Positions 32,283-42,949 of a stretch of 64,000 nucleotides of DNA are shown piece after piece. The position numbers were made by a program, and so were the translations under genes. The notes under the pieces were generated by a model. It had not been told where the DNA came from. It ran no database searches and was given only the letters and a program-made list of their open reading frames with translations. The stretch is from Phytopythium helicoides (Eukaryota; Oomycota; Peronosporomycetes; Pythiales; Pythiaceae). The first letter of the stretch is position 1. Each line of letters begins with the position of its first letter. Location: the NCBI GenBank assembly GCA_024867545.1, contig JANFNE010000022.1, positions 744,001 through 808,000 on the forward strand. Reading direction: 5' to 3'.

Positions 32283-34490
32283 CTAGCACCTTAGGTGCGG
32301 ATCCACATCTTTTGACACCATTGAGGACTGCAAGTCTGCTTCTCCAGCTTCGAAAACTGATGGGAACCACTCCAAGAGGGTGATGATGCGCTCACAGAGA
32401 CCCGGTACGAGCAGAATCTGCTCTCTGTAGGCGGCGCGACGAGCTAGATCCATAACAAGGGAAGCAATGCGACAGGCTAGGTCGAGCTTCTTGCCGCTAT
32501 CTTCCCTGGAAACGAGCTGAGCATTCAAATCGCTGTCTGCGCCATCCATAACAAGTGCGAGCGCTCTCTCCAAGTTCGCTAGCGCTCCATCTGTATCCAT
32601 CAGCACTGCCTTGCCTGCAGCACCGCAGTCGGCAATTGCGTTCATTGTGTCCAGCATACCTTCAACATCCTCTAGACTCATTGCTTCGCCTTCCTGACCG
32701 GACGGGAACTCCAACATGATTTCAATGACGTTCAGTGACACAAGCTTCGGAATGTCGTCAATGCAAAGCGCCTTGATGAGCGAGCGGGCTGCATCTGCGA
32801 TAGCCTTGGACTCCGGACTCATTGACACCAACCGCTTGTGCTGCTTGAACAGCACGACAACTTGCTCAAGCGCATTCTTTTTCATCAATTTTGCACGCAG
32901 AGCAGGCCAGCCGACTACAAGAGTCAGGTACTGGATGATGCTCATGGCGAATGCGTGACTTAGAGATGGCGGGACACTTTCGTCGGTGTCCTGCTTCATC
33001 TCTTCCTCGGTCTCCCGCCCAATCAATGTCAGAAGCAAAACTGCGACTTCGATGAGAGTTCGAGTGCACTCCTTTGAAAGACTCGAAAAGTCCGTCAACT
33101 CCAGAATGCCAACAAGCAGAGAGCAGCGCTTGTACATGCCCTCTGTGTCTGCAGCTTCATCTCTATCAAGTAGTTGAAGAGCGAGCTCCAATATAAACGC
33201 AGCATCGCGCTGAACTGATGGTGACTGGAGCTGGCGGAAGAACTTGAGCTTGAGCTCTGGGTCCGTGACGCCGTCAAACAGGATGTTGACTGCGTTCTCT
33301 TGATGTCGCTCAGTGCCTTTCTGGATCCAGTACACAAGTGATACGGCACCGTCCACCGCAATCTTTTCCATTTGCTCGTGATTGAATTGCTGGCCGTTCC
33401 TGAGCAGCAGTGCCAGCGCCAGCACGCCAACGACGGACGTGCGCGGGTCGAAGTCCACAAAGAACGTGATGAGCATCGTCAAGCGTGTTCTTCTCAACTG
33501 CCGACAGCCCCGTCTCCTCGTTTTCGAGGATTTCTGGGTGAGTGAATACCATGTCAACGAGCTTGCGTACAGCTGTGACCTGCACGGATGATCGCTTGGA
33601 CGCTGCAAGGACCTGGAAGACAAGCTGCACATTGACCGTCTCGATAAGGTCGATCCAGAGTGGACACGTCGCGAAATCCGACTCCACGAGCAGCAGAACA
33701 ATCTCTTCTGCCGTACTTGAAACTTCCTCAGCTGGAGACAAAATGTTGCCGAGAATAATGCGCGGTAACACGTCGCGGTGATCGTACAGCGTCTTGCGGA
33801 ACTCGAGCGGATCGCTCGCCAGGTGCACTAGGATCTTGCCGATACGAGTAGCGATTTCCTGCCGTGTCGGATCAGCGTCTGCAAAGTCCTTGGTCGTCGA
33901 CTCGTACATCGACACCAGCGGCTTCAGCGCCGGACCCGCCTCGAGCACAAGTAAGCGGATACGTCGCGTCTGCGTTAAGCTGTCCAGCAACGTCAGTGCG
34001 CTCACAACGACGTAGCTGCTGGCATCCTCTTTGAGGAACTCGAGCAGTGAAATATGAACGCGCGCACTGATGACGAGATTCACCATCGCCTCATTTGTAG
34101 TGTCGCCGGCGAGCGCATTCAGAACTGCTAGGGAGTCGTCAAAAACGGCGTCTTTGCCTGTTTCCTCTGCGCCGCCAATAGATTGCTCGATACCGTTCAT
34201 GAGCGCTTCCATAAATTTGAGCCCCATCGTCGTGGAGTCCACGAGTAGCGCAAAGAACTTGACCTTCCATGGCTCGTGGCTTACGAACAGTCGGATGATG
34301 CGAATGCCCATCGATAGCCGACTTGGCTGGGATACAATGAACTCCGTGACGACCGCGACGAGGTTCGTCACCTGGTCGCCGATAATCCCCTCCACCTGTG
34401 CTGACGGCGAGCTCAGGATCATGTTCACCAGCTCGGTTAACGAAGAAGCGGCCGTGCACGCGCTGCATGGTGGCCTCGACGCTTGTCATG
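32283..34490 (-). pseudogene. ARM-repeat pseudogene: parental start codon, large internal deletion, MATE tail
   Basis: Truncated copy of the giant ARM gene. Reading the minus strand, 34490-34440 carries the parental start context (GCGTCGAGGCCACCATGCAG) and a shrunken first WW piece (GRFFVN). It then jumps directly to the sequence of parental 17205 onward, so about 3.1 kb of gene (WW2, FYVE and early ARM repeats) is missing. The junction shares GTTAACC/GTGAACC. The ARM frame runs 34428-33480. Loss of two bases near 33480 (after VEKNTL) shifts it, and the rest (33470-32283) ends in the MATE-like VDPHLRC tail. It holds 30 bp (AVRKLVDMV) near 33545-33575 that the parent lacks. Confidence 0.85.
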
Positions 34491-34590
34491 ACAATGGGTT
34501 CGCAATCTCACACGTCGCATTCCGTTCGTATCTGCCGTGCTGGCCGTTATTGGTCTCCGACCCCTTGGTGTCAGCGAGCCAAAGCGCATC

Positions 34591-36163
34591 ATGACGGCCG
34601 AGGACGCGCTGGACTTCCGCGCTGTGAGCGCGTTCCGCTGCAAGAGCGACGCGCTGCCGACGCGCACGCTGCGGGACCAGGACGAGTGCGAGCAGAGCTG
34701 CGCGCTCTTCTTCTTCCCGCTGGAGCTGCTGCCCGTGGACCAGCAGCTGGAGCTGCAGGACGTGGGCTTCGCCAACGCGGAGCTGCAGGTGGGGGCTCGC
34801 GCTGGGAGAGATGGAGGGCGGCGCTGACTGGGGGTGGAGGCTGCAGCCGCGACTCATGAGGGACAAGCACGTGCGCTTCCTGCTGCGCGGACTCTCGCGG
34901 CTCCCGGCGGGATTCGTGTCGCTCGACGCCAGGTGAGGAACGCGGCGATCGTTCCTTCCAGCACAGCGGAGAGGCTGACGGCTTGTGGTGACGACCTGCA
35001 GCCGCCCGTGGATCATCTACTGGATCCTGCACGCGCTCGAGCTGCTGGACGCGCTGCCGGAGGAGCGCTTTGGCGAGGCCATCGGTGAGTGCAAGTTGTG
35101 AGCGCCACTGGATGGGAGAAACCTGGTGCTGACCCAGGACGCGACGGAACAGATACGCTCAAGACGTGCTGGAACTCGACCGTGACGATCAACGAGCCGC
35201 ACCAAGGCGGGTTTGGAGGCGGCCCGTGGCAGCTCGGACACACGGCGACGACCTACGCGTCGTGCCTCGCACTGGCGCTGATCGGCACGCCCGAGGCGCT
35301 GGACGCAGTCGACCGCCACGGACTGTACCGGTTCTTCCTGTCGCGGAAACATGCGTCAGGTGCCTTCACGGCCCACGATGGCGGGTGCGGCCTGCGCTTG
35401 AACGATAGCCGTGGTGAAGTTCATTTCAGACTGACTTCTCTTCTACCCGACCTTTTATTCTCTAGTGAGGCGGACGTACGCACGACCTACTGTGTCGTGG
35501 CGATCGCCAAGCTATACGGCATCCTGACGCCCGAGCTCGAGGCGGGCATTGTTGACTTTGTGGTCTCGGGACAGACGTACGAAGGAGGCTTCGGTGGTGA
35601 GCCAGGAAACGAGGCGCACGGTGGCTACGCATTCTGCGCGATCGCGACGCTGTACCTGCTGGACGCGTTGGATCGCATCCGCGACTTTGACGCGCTGCTC
35701 TACTGGCTCGCGAACCGACAGATGCCGTTCGAGGGTGGTTATCAGGGACGCACCAACAAGCTTGTAGATGGCTGCTATAGTTTCTGGCAGGGTGCTCTGC
35801 CGGCGTTGCTCGCCGACACCATCAAAGCCAAGTACGGAGATGGAAGCGAGCTGCCGTTCCAGTGTCACCGATCGCAGCTGCAAAAGTACATTCTGCTGTG
35901 CGGACAGCAGGTCGAGGGAGGGACTGCGCGACAAGCCTGGCAAGCCTCGTGATCACTACCACACGTGCTACTGCTTGAGTGGCCTGTCGATCGCACAGCA
36001 CGGTGCGTTGGGGAGCACCAACGAGCCTGTGGTCGTCGGCGACGCCAGCAACCTCGTCAAGCCCACGCACCCTGCCTTCAACATTGGCCCCGACAAGGTC
36101 GAGAACGCACGCGCATACTTCGACGCCAAGGGTCCGTTCGATCCGTCAGCTTCTGCCCGGTGA
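34591..36163 (+). CDS. FNTB: Protein farnesyltransferase beta subunit
   Basis: Zinc-bearing catalytic subunit of CaaX farnesyltransferase, working with an alpha subunit in the cytosol to prenylate Ras-like proteins. Proposed exons 34591-34788, 34847-34932, 35002-35084, 35138-35384 and 35466-36163, all in phase. Hallmarks: SRPWIIYWILHALELLD, GGFGGGPWQLGHTATTYAS, the repeated prenyltransferase barrel motifs (YEGGFGGEPGNEAHGGY, FEGGYQGRTNKLVDGCYSFW), and HTCYCLSGLS. Zinc ligands Asp and Cys (VDGCYSFW) and His (HTCYC) are present. One extra base near 35925 breaks the frame between QQVEGG and LRDKPGKPRDHYH; both sides match the family, so I suspect an assembly error. Length about 430 residues. Confidence 0.92.
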
Positions 36164-36229
36164 AGGCGAGGACGTGTAGAGCGAGACTTCCATCAGGTCA
36201 GCCTTGAATAATGTCAACAAGTCGTGTTG

Positions 36230-37285
36230 CTACAGGGGCGGTAGCTTGTCAGTGGATGTGATGTCGGAAGTGCTGTTACAACTATGATGACTTGAGGAGA
36301 GGTGGGCTGTAGGCGGCCAGTGGTCTGCCACTGCCATGGACGCGTGGATGTGTGCAGCAGACGGAGACATGGCGAGTTTAGGGAGCGGTGATTGGCTTGG
36401 GCTTGATTGTTGGGATCCGTGAGGCGCGACCTTGGACTTCCTGCGCTTTCCTTTTTCACGCACAGTGACAATATTCGCAGTTGGGCTTGGCAGCGGGTCG
36501 TTTGCCACGGAGATGGTCTTTGAAATTGGTCCACCAATCATTGGTTGGTGTAGCTGTTGCTGCTGCGGTTGCTGCAACTTGTTCTTTAGCCGCTGCTTCT
36601 TCTTCTCTCGTCGCTGGAAAGGCGTGGCGCCATCCTCTGTTGGTTTGTCCTTCCCTGACTTGGTCAATTTCTTGCCTGCCTTGCCGTTTTGCCTGCCCTT
36701 CTTTCTCTCTTCGTCTCCATCCGAGCTGTGCCCATCACTGTCATCGCTCGAGTCGTTCGAGACGCCTAGATACGAGTCAAGTGACATTCCAGGCACGACT
36801 ACAGGCGCCTTGATAACTTTCGGCTTGGTTTGTTTTGCTTCAGTCTTCTTGACACTCGCGGTCTCCTCATTCACAGGTGCCACGTGCATGTAGTCGCTCA
36901 GCGAGAGTCCCGCGACGCTCGTGTCCTCTGCCTTGGGCTGCTCCTTCGCAGCACCAACTTTGACGGCATCATCGCTGTCCTTGACCACTGGAACATCCTT
37001 CTCATCAATCAAAGTAGGAGCAGCAGGAGCGCTGTCTACGGGTGGTTCCTCTACCGCGAGCGGCTCGGAGGCCAGCGCGTCGTGCGTCGGCGTGCCGATC
37101 AGCAGGTGCGTCGAGACCTGTCCGGATCCGTGGTGCGCCGCGAAGTAGTCCTCGAGCGTGCCCTCGATAGTCGCGTCCGCCCGCTGCTTCTTTGGCATGG
37201 CTCTCGCTCGCTCCGCAGCGCCATGCAACGCTCGCTCTGCCCGCTCCCGCAATAGCTCGTCCAGCGCTATTTCAAGTGTAGCCAT
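36230..37285 (-). CDS. Unknown charged low-complexity protein
   Basis: Open frame of about 351 residues from ATG 37285 (MATLEIALDELLRERAERA). The N-terminus is helical, followed by short repeats of the form LSLSDYMHV and MSLDSYLGV, suggesting a repeated S-L-x-x-Y-[LM] peptide motif. Then come an acidic Ser/Asp tract (NDSSDDSDGHSSDGDE), a Lys-rich stretch, Gln/Pro runs and a Ser/Pro/His tail. No domain recognised. The composition suggests a disordered nuclear or RNA-associated adaptor. It is divergent with the PPR gene 130 bp away, so they may share a promoter. Confidence 0.6.
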   Translation of the reverse strand: MATLEIALDELLRERAERALHGAAERARAMPKKQRADATIEGTLEDYFAAHHGSGQVSTHLLIGTPTHDALASEPLAVEEPPVDSAPAAPTLIDEKDVPVVKDSDDAVKVGAAKEQPKAEDTSVAGLSLSDYMHVAPVNEETASVKKTEAKQTKPKVIKAPVVVPGMSLDSYLGVSNDSSDDSDGHSSDGDEERKKGRQNGKAGKKLTKSGKDKPTEDGATPFQRREKKKQRLKNKLQQPQQQQLHQPMIGGPISKTISVANDPLPSPTANIVTVREKGKRRKSKVAPHGSQQSSPSQSPLPKLAMSPSAAHIHASMAVADHWPPTAHLSSSHHSCNSTSDITSTDKLPPL

Positions 37286-37414
37286 GCAGCACTTCAACCG
37301 CATCCTGCGACGTGTGCCGTCCGCGTGGTCCACACCGCCACCCACAATCGACTGGTGGCCATGCCCATGATACTGCGGCGGTTCATTCGCGCTTTCCCCT
37401 CGAGAAGAGCCATC

Positions 37415-40400
37415 ATGCTGCGCGCGGCGCGGCTCGTGGCGCTGCGTCAGCGCCAGGCGCGCGCTCCCCGCGTGGCTGGCGGCGCCTCGCGGCTCTCAGC
37501 GCTGCGCTCGCTGTCGACCGACGCGCTCCCGACGGCTCCGCGCGGCGCGGCGGACGCGGAGGCTGCGGCGCTGAGCGCGGCGCTCGAGGGCTGCCGCGAC
37601 TCTGGCGACTGGCGCAAGGCGCTCAAGCTGCTGGACGCGCTGGACCAGCGCGGCAGCGTGGACGCGCGCATGTACGAGCACGCGGTGGCGGCGTGCGCGC
37701 GCGTGGGAAAGATGGACGTGCTGCCGGGGCTGCTGCAGAACATGCAGGTGGATGGGCTGCGGCCCGACCCCCGCCAGCATCGACTTTGTGGTGCAGGCGC
37801 ACCTTGGCGCGCGAAGAGTGGAGAGAGCTAGCCGACTACGTCGCGCGAACGGCAGAGATGAAGGTGCCGCTGTCCTCGGCAGCCTTCCAGGCGGCCATGG
37901 AGGCCTGTGGACAGGTGCGCGACGCACACGCGGCCATGAGCATCATCGACAACATGAGCAGCACCGAGCTCGATGCTGGACACTACGCCGCCGCCATTCG
38001 CGCGGTGGGCATGGGCGGACGCGCCGACCTCGCCGTGCAGCTCTTCTCGGCCATGGAAGACGAGGCCAGCGGTCGCGCGCTCCAGGCAGACGCCGGACGT
38101 GTTCACGCAGCTCATCCGCGCGCAGATCGTGAACCGCGCGCTGTCGCAGGCGTTGCGCACCATTGCGACGGCTGACAAGCGCGGTGTGGCCGCCGAGCTG
38201 CCGGAGTCCATCTTCACAGCGACGGTGGACGCGCTCGTCAAGAACGGAGACTACTGGCAGGCGGCACGTCTGTTTGAGCACATGCTCGCGCTCGAACTCC
38301 GCCCGTCCGCGTTCTGTCTTGGTCGCGCTATGGTTGCGTACGTGCGCAGCAACAAGAACAACATGGCGTGGGCCGTGTGGGAGAAGCTTCAAGTAGCCGC
38401 GGATACCACCGCTTCGGACAGCGCCGGACCGAACCTGAATACGCTCTTCAAGTTCGTCAAGCTGCTCAACGAACTTGCATCAAGCAAGAACGCCAAACTC
38501 GCAGTCGCCGTGTTTGAGTGGATCTACGCGAGGTACGATTTGCGCGATATTCGCACCGCGACTGTGGCGATTGCAATCCGCTCGTACGGCCGAGACGGAC
38601 AGACTGACAAGGCTATGGCGCTTTTCGACGCCTTTACGGAGTCGCGTGCCAACTCGCGACGGCCCATGCCACGAGACGCTGCGGTGTATGTTGCGGCCTT
38701 CAATGCCCTCAGTCGTGACGAGGCGCGTGATCCGCGCCAAAACACTCACGACGCCAAACATGTGTGGAGTCTTATGGTCAAGAATGTCCCCGTGGTGCTT
38801 CCTCCCGCGTACGCGAGTCTTGCTGGCGTATTTGCCAGTAGCGGTGAGCTCGATACTCTTGAGCAGGTGCTTATGCAGGCGGGTGCGTCTGTGTCAGTCG
38901 ACGATGAAGAAGCGTCGGCAGAGTACAGTGATGACGAAGACGAAGAGGAAGTTCTTGCTGACATCGATATCGGCGATCTGGGTGACGTTAGTGACGATGA
39001 TCATCGTGCAGACAGCAACGACGAGCTGCTGTTCAATGGTGTCATTAGTGGCTTTGCGAAGGCTCGTCGCGACCAGAGCAGCCACATCCTCACATACTTG
39101 AAGCTCATGCGTTCGCGCGGTCTGACGATCAACGATTCGATTGTGCGCGCGGCAACTGATGCTTTCGTGCGTCATGAGCGATGGCCGCTTGTCAACCAGC
39201 TTGCAGGTTTTCTGGATATTTCCAAACTCCAAAATCCCGATGTTTGCTTCGGAGACACCATCTCAAAGCTTCTCGATGCGAAAGCAGACGGTCCAGCCCG
39301 CCACTGGCTGACACTCGCGCACTCGAACGGCTTGAACCCTCCAATCCGCAACAAAATGATAGTTCTGCGTCGGCTGCGAGAGGCGGCTGAAACGTCCTCA
39401 CGTTCAGACGCTGAGTGGAAGATTGCGTACGCGCTCGCCAAGGAGACACTCAGTTTCAAGCAGCTAAGCGCAGCGCACGTGGAGAGCGTGGCCGACGCCA
39501 TTGATGTTTGTATCGCGGCAGGCCGCTCAGACCTCGCAAGCAAGCTCTACCACCAACTTGCGCAGGCACTGAACAGCAACGCCTCCGAGTCTGTGATTCC
39601 ACTTCGCGTGTACAAGCATGTCGTGCTCGCACTTCTGCGCGAACGCGATGCGCGTGATGCCGACCAGTACGAGAAGCGCGTGCGCGAGGCCGAATCCATC
39701 TGCGCTGACATGCTTCGTGTTCACGGCAAGAATCTGGACGGTGATGCCTTGTCTCTGGCGATTTCGCTCAAGGCAACAATTGGTGATGACGACGATGTTC
39801 GTGCGATCTTCGAGTCGATGCAAGCGATGTCGCTGGAGCCGAACTCGTATGCCGAGAACGCAGCGATTACAGCGTATTCGCGCGCAGGACAGTCTGACCG
39901 CGTCCTCGATATTTGGCGTCGCTACGCTGACGACACTGTTCGCCGCGCGTCCATCGATAAGAACGTGCTTCGCTCGCTACTTAAGTCTCTTGCGTTTGCG
40001 AAGGAGGATGAAGCTCTTCTCCGCACGGCGAACGAGTTTCCCAGCTGTGATATGAACAGAGACGTAGTGCCGATGCTGCTGGCTGCGAACCGACCAGAGC
40101 GTGCTGTGGAGCTCGTCGATGCCGCAAAGCTCGATGACCAGCGCTTCCGTGAGATGCTGATGCGGCTTCTGTCGTCTGGAAACCGCAAGGCTCCTAGTGA
40201 CCCGTTGCTGGCTGCTGCACTGTTGCTCAAGCGCATCCGCGCTGTGGGCATGGACAGCGTGCCGGCGAACGATGTGCTCCGCGTCACGAAACGCCTTTTG
40301 TCGAATGAGCAACTTGTTGAGGCTGAGCGGCTGCTCAGCATCTACACGTCAAAGTCTTCCGACGGAACGACACCACTCCGCCGTCTCAAGCCCTACCACC

Positions 40401-41114
40401 AGAAGGAGGTCATGGAGTCGCTGCTGTTTGTGCATGGCGAGCAAGGGCGATTTGATGAGCTGCATGCATTGCTCGACAGTAACCCGCTGGCGTTCCCACT
40501 GACTGTTCAGCACTACGAGACGGCAATGGAATTCGGCGTGGATGCTCCTGAAGGTAGCAACAGCGGACCGCTTGCCAGTCTTCGCATGTTCAAGACCCTC
40601 AACGAGCAGTTTGTCAAGCCCAGTGGACAAGTTTATGTGCTGGTACTTCGTGCGTGCCGCCGCGTCGGCTATCTCGAGACGGCTGGCGCAGAGCTTGTCG
40701 ACGACTGTGTCGACCAGGGCTTTGCCGGGCTTCTGGCACACGCTATGACCCTCCGCGCTGATCTGGCAGTGCGCGAACGAGCGGCTTCTACTGAAGAAGA
40801 GGAGGTCGAGACGGAGGTTGACGCACAAGAATTGGCAGAGATCGCGATGATTTGCCGGAAACGCCGTGTGCGCCTGCCCTGCAAAGCTCGTGACCGCACT
40901 GGGCAAGCTCAGCGCTGAGCTGAACTCTGACACTCGCAACGAGGTCATGTATCTCGTCGACATGCAGGAGAAGAAGCAAAAGAGCCCGTCGCGAGTGGAC
41001 CCAGCGCGCCTGAGTTCGGAGCAAACAATGAGAATGACGGCGGGCTTTTCCTGCACTCGCTCGACGAGTTCGAGCAAAACCAGTAGACATGTGGTACATC
41101 TAGACTGTAAGTAA
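37415..41114 (+). CDS. Large pentatricopeptide-repeat protein, probably mitochondrial
   Basis: PPR proteins bind organellar RNA through tandem 35-residue helix pairs. The N-terminus is Arg/Ala/Ser-rich without acids and ends RLSALRSLSTDA, a typical mitochondrial presequence. PPR-like repeats follow (GDWRKALKLLDALDQRGSV, DYWQAARLFEHMLALELRP, QTDKAMALFDAFTE, DDVRAIFESMQAMSLEPN). A strongly acidic insert (YSDDEDEEE) lies near residue 510. The main frame 38088-40860 is open. One extra base near 37771 (GLRP/TPASIDFVV), a shift near 38085 before RSRQTPDVFTQL, and probably one near 40856 break continuity; none introduces clustered stops. The end is 40918 in the main frame or 41114 after the last shift. 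About 1,200 residues. Confidence 0.75.
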
Positions 41115-41299
41115 ATGATTGGAGCTTGGGCTCACATCGCTGTGAAACATTGATCGCGATGTGTTTTGAGTTTCATCAAGAGATGAGGATCATCATATTG
41201 GGCACTATTGGAAAAGTTTCCTGGTCATGCGAACAAAAGATGCTCTAGTTCCTTTCAACAGCGCAAAGCCGTACCAGCTCACCTCATTCGAGCTAGCTA
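41115..41299. other. Short intergenic region between converging genes
   Basis: The PPR and dehydrogenase genes converge here. Nothing recognisable beyond presumed 3' UTRs. Confidence 0.5.
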
Positions 41300-42468
41300 C
41301 TAGTACCCAAGTGTCCAGTCGACGGCGTAGCGCACCGGCTTGCCGGTCAGGTACCGATCTAAGTTGTCGACAAAGAGCTCTGCGACGTCGTCAGGGAAGA
41401 CTTTGCCGGCCACGTGGGGTGTTAGTAGCACACGTGGGTGCGTGTACAGCTCGCTCGTCTTCGGCAGCGGCTCCTGCTCAAACACGTCCAGCACCGCAAA
41501 CGACAGCGCGCCATCGTCGCTGCTCAGCTCTTTCAATAGCACGCTCTCCGAGATCACGTCTCCCCGTCCGACGTTGATGAACACGGGGCGACGCGCGCGG
41601 CACTTGTCGAGCCTTTCGGACGTGAGCAGTCCCTGCGTCTCTGTCGTACTCGGGAGCACGCTCACAAGGTAGTCGCACTGCTCGAGCACGTCGTCGAGCT
41701 GATCTGTGACCACGTCCGCAGCCGGCAGAACGCTGTCCAAATCGTCGGTCGAGGCTGCATTGAGGCGGCGCTTGTACCCGATGACTCGGTACCCTGCCGA
41801 TCGCAGCATGCGTCCAATGCCGCTGCCAATGTCACCCAGTCCAAGCACGCCAACCGTGACCGCGCGCGGGGGAGCGGTACTCCCACATGGCGAGCCTCTC
41901 GTACTCACGCTTGGCCTGGAACTCCATCCCCTGCAGGAACTTGCGCTCGAGCATGGTCACGTAGCCGAACACGTACTGCCCGATGAGCCTCGACATGTAC
42001 CCTCCAGCCCTCGTGACGGTGAACTTGGGGTCCGTAACGCCCTCCCCCGTCTGCTTGTTCCTCTCGAGCTGGTCCAGGTACATCTCGACTCCCGCGTAGG
42101 TGCCCTTGCACCCACTGGAGCCGCTCCAGAATCGTCTGCATGCCCTCCGGCAGGTTCTCTTGCGGCGCCAGCAGCAAGCGGCCACCCGAGTGCTCGTCCA
42201 TGACGACAATCTCTGCATTCCTCACGATCTCCTGCTGCTGCTGCGTCAATTCCCACAGCGGACGGCCCGGATCCTCCTCGTACGGCCCCGTCACCGGGTT
42301 CTGCTTGTTGCCCACGAGCCGCGGGATCGGGATGTCCACGACCTGCAGCTGGCCCGAGCGGAAGAGCTGTGCCGCGTGAGACGCGTTGTGTGACTGCAGC
42401 TGCGAGCGGATGCAGTCGCCGATGCCCTGGATGAACGTGGCGACGGGCACGACGCGTGGAGCCGGCAT
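41300..42468 (-). CDS. D-isomer 2-hydroxyacid dehydrogenase, copy 1 (frameshifted)
   Basis: NAD(P)H-dependent reductase of the glyoxylate/hydroxypyruvate reductase A type. Tandem paralogue of the intact gene at 42950-44140. Parts in order: MPAPRVVPVATFIQGIGD (start 42468), LVGNKQNPVTGPYEEDPGRP, then TYAGVEMYLDQLERN in a second frame (shift near 42112), then the NAD-binding GLGDIGSGIG in a third (shift near 41880). Catalytic residues are kept: Arg in NVGRGD, Glu in DVFEQEP and His in LLTPH. Both shifts are single-base and no stops lie inside the true frame, so it may be functional with assembly errors. An upstream open extension to 42690 is not shared by the paralogue. Confidence 0.75.
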
Positions 42469-42949
42469 GAGGATCGAGGCGAGCTGGTCCGGTGTCGGTC
42501 CCTTGCGTTTTGGCCAATGACGGACCGAACCGAGCAGAGGTGTTTGCTCAAACAGCTGAAGGACGAGCATCTTCAACTTGTCAACATGCGTTGACAAGCA
42601 AAGATACCGACGGAGCACTGCTTCGAGAAGACGCTGGTGATCGGCAAACGGGAACGAGACGCAGGGCTCGCGGCACTCATTCTTCGACACGCCACTGGAG
42701 AGAGTAGATCGAGAAGTACATGTTGAAGGTCGAAGTCATAGTTGACAACCGATCCATTGCTGCCGCTACCTCCCTGGTGACCGATGTGGTTGATCGCGAC
42801 GCGAATGATGCATTTGATGATGATGTTCTTTGAAGCCCAGCAGCGTTATCTGTTCTCTTCTTTTACATCTACGGAAATGGTCTTCGTATCTCATCTCGAT
42901 TAGCTCCCGAGAATTGAGACCAGAGTTTTCAATGCAAGAGTAAGCTCGA

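Larger units (their letters stand above)
27029..33150. repeat. Right arm of the inverted segmental duplication
   Basis: Reverse-complement counterpart of 7531-13600. The left edge falls about 70 bp after the end of the MMACHC-like gene (27029, matching 13600). At the other side the match to the left arm stops at about 33140, where the left arm is cut by the Fanzor remnant, but the ARM sequence itself continues to 34490 here. This arm therefore keeps more of the original structure and is closer to the source. Confidence 0.9.

Noticed and set aside
41905..42690. N-terminal extension of dehydrogenase copy 1 beyond 42468.
   Set aside because: The intact tandem paralogue starts at the equivalent of 42468, and the extra residues match nothing in the family.
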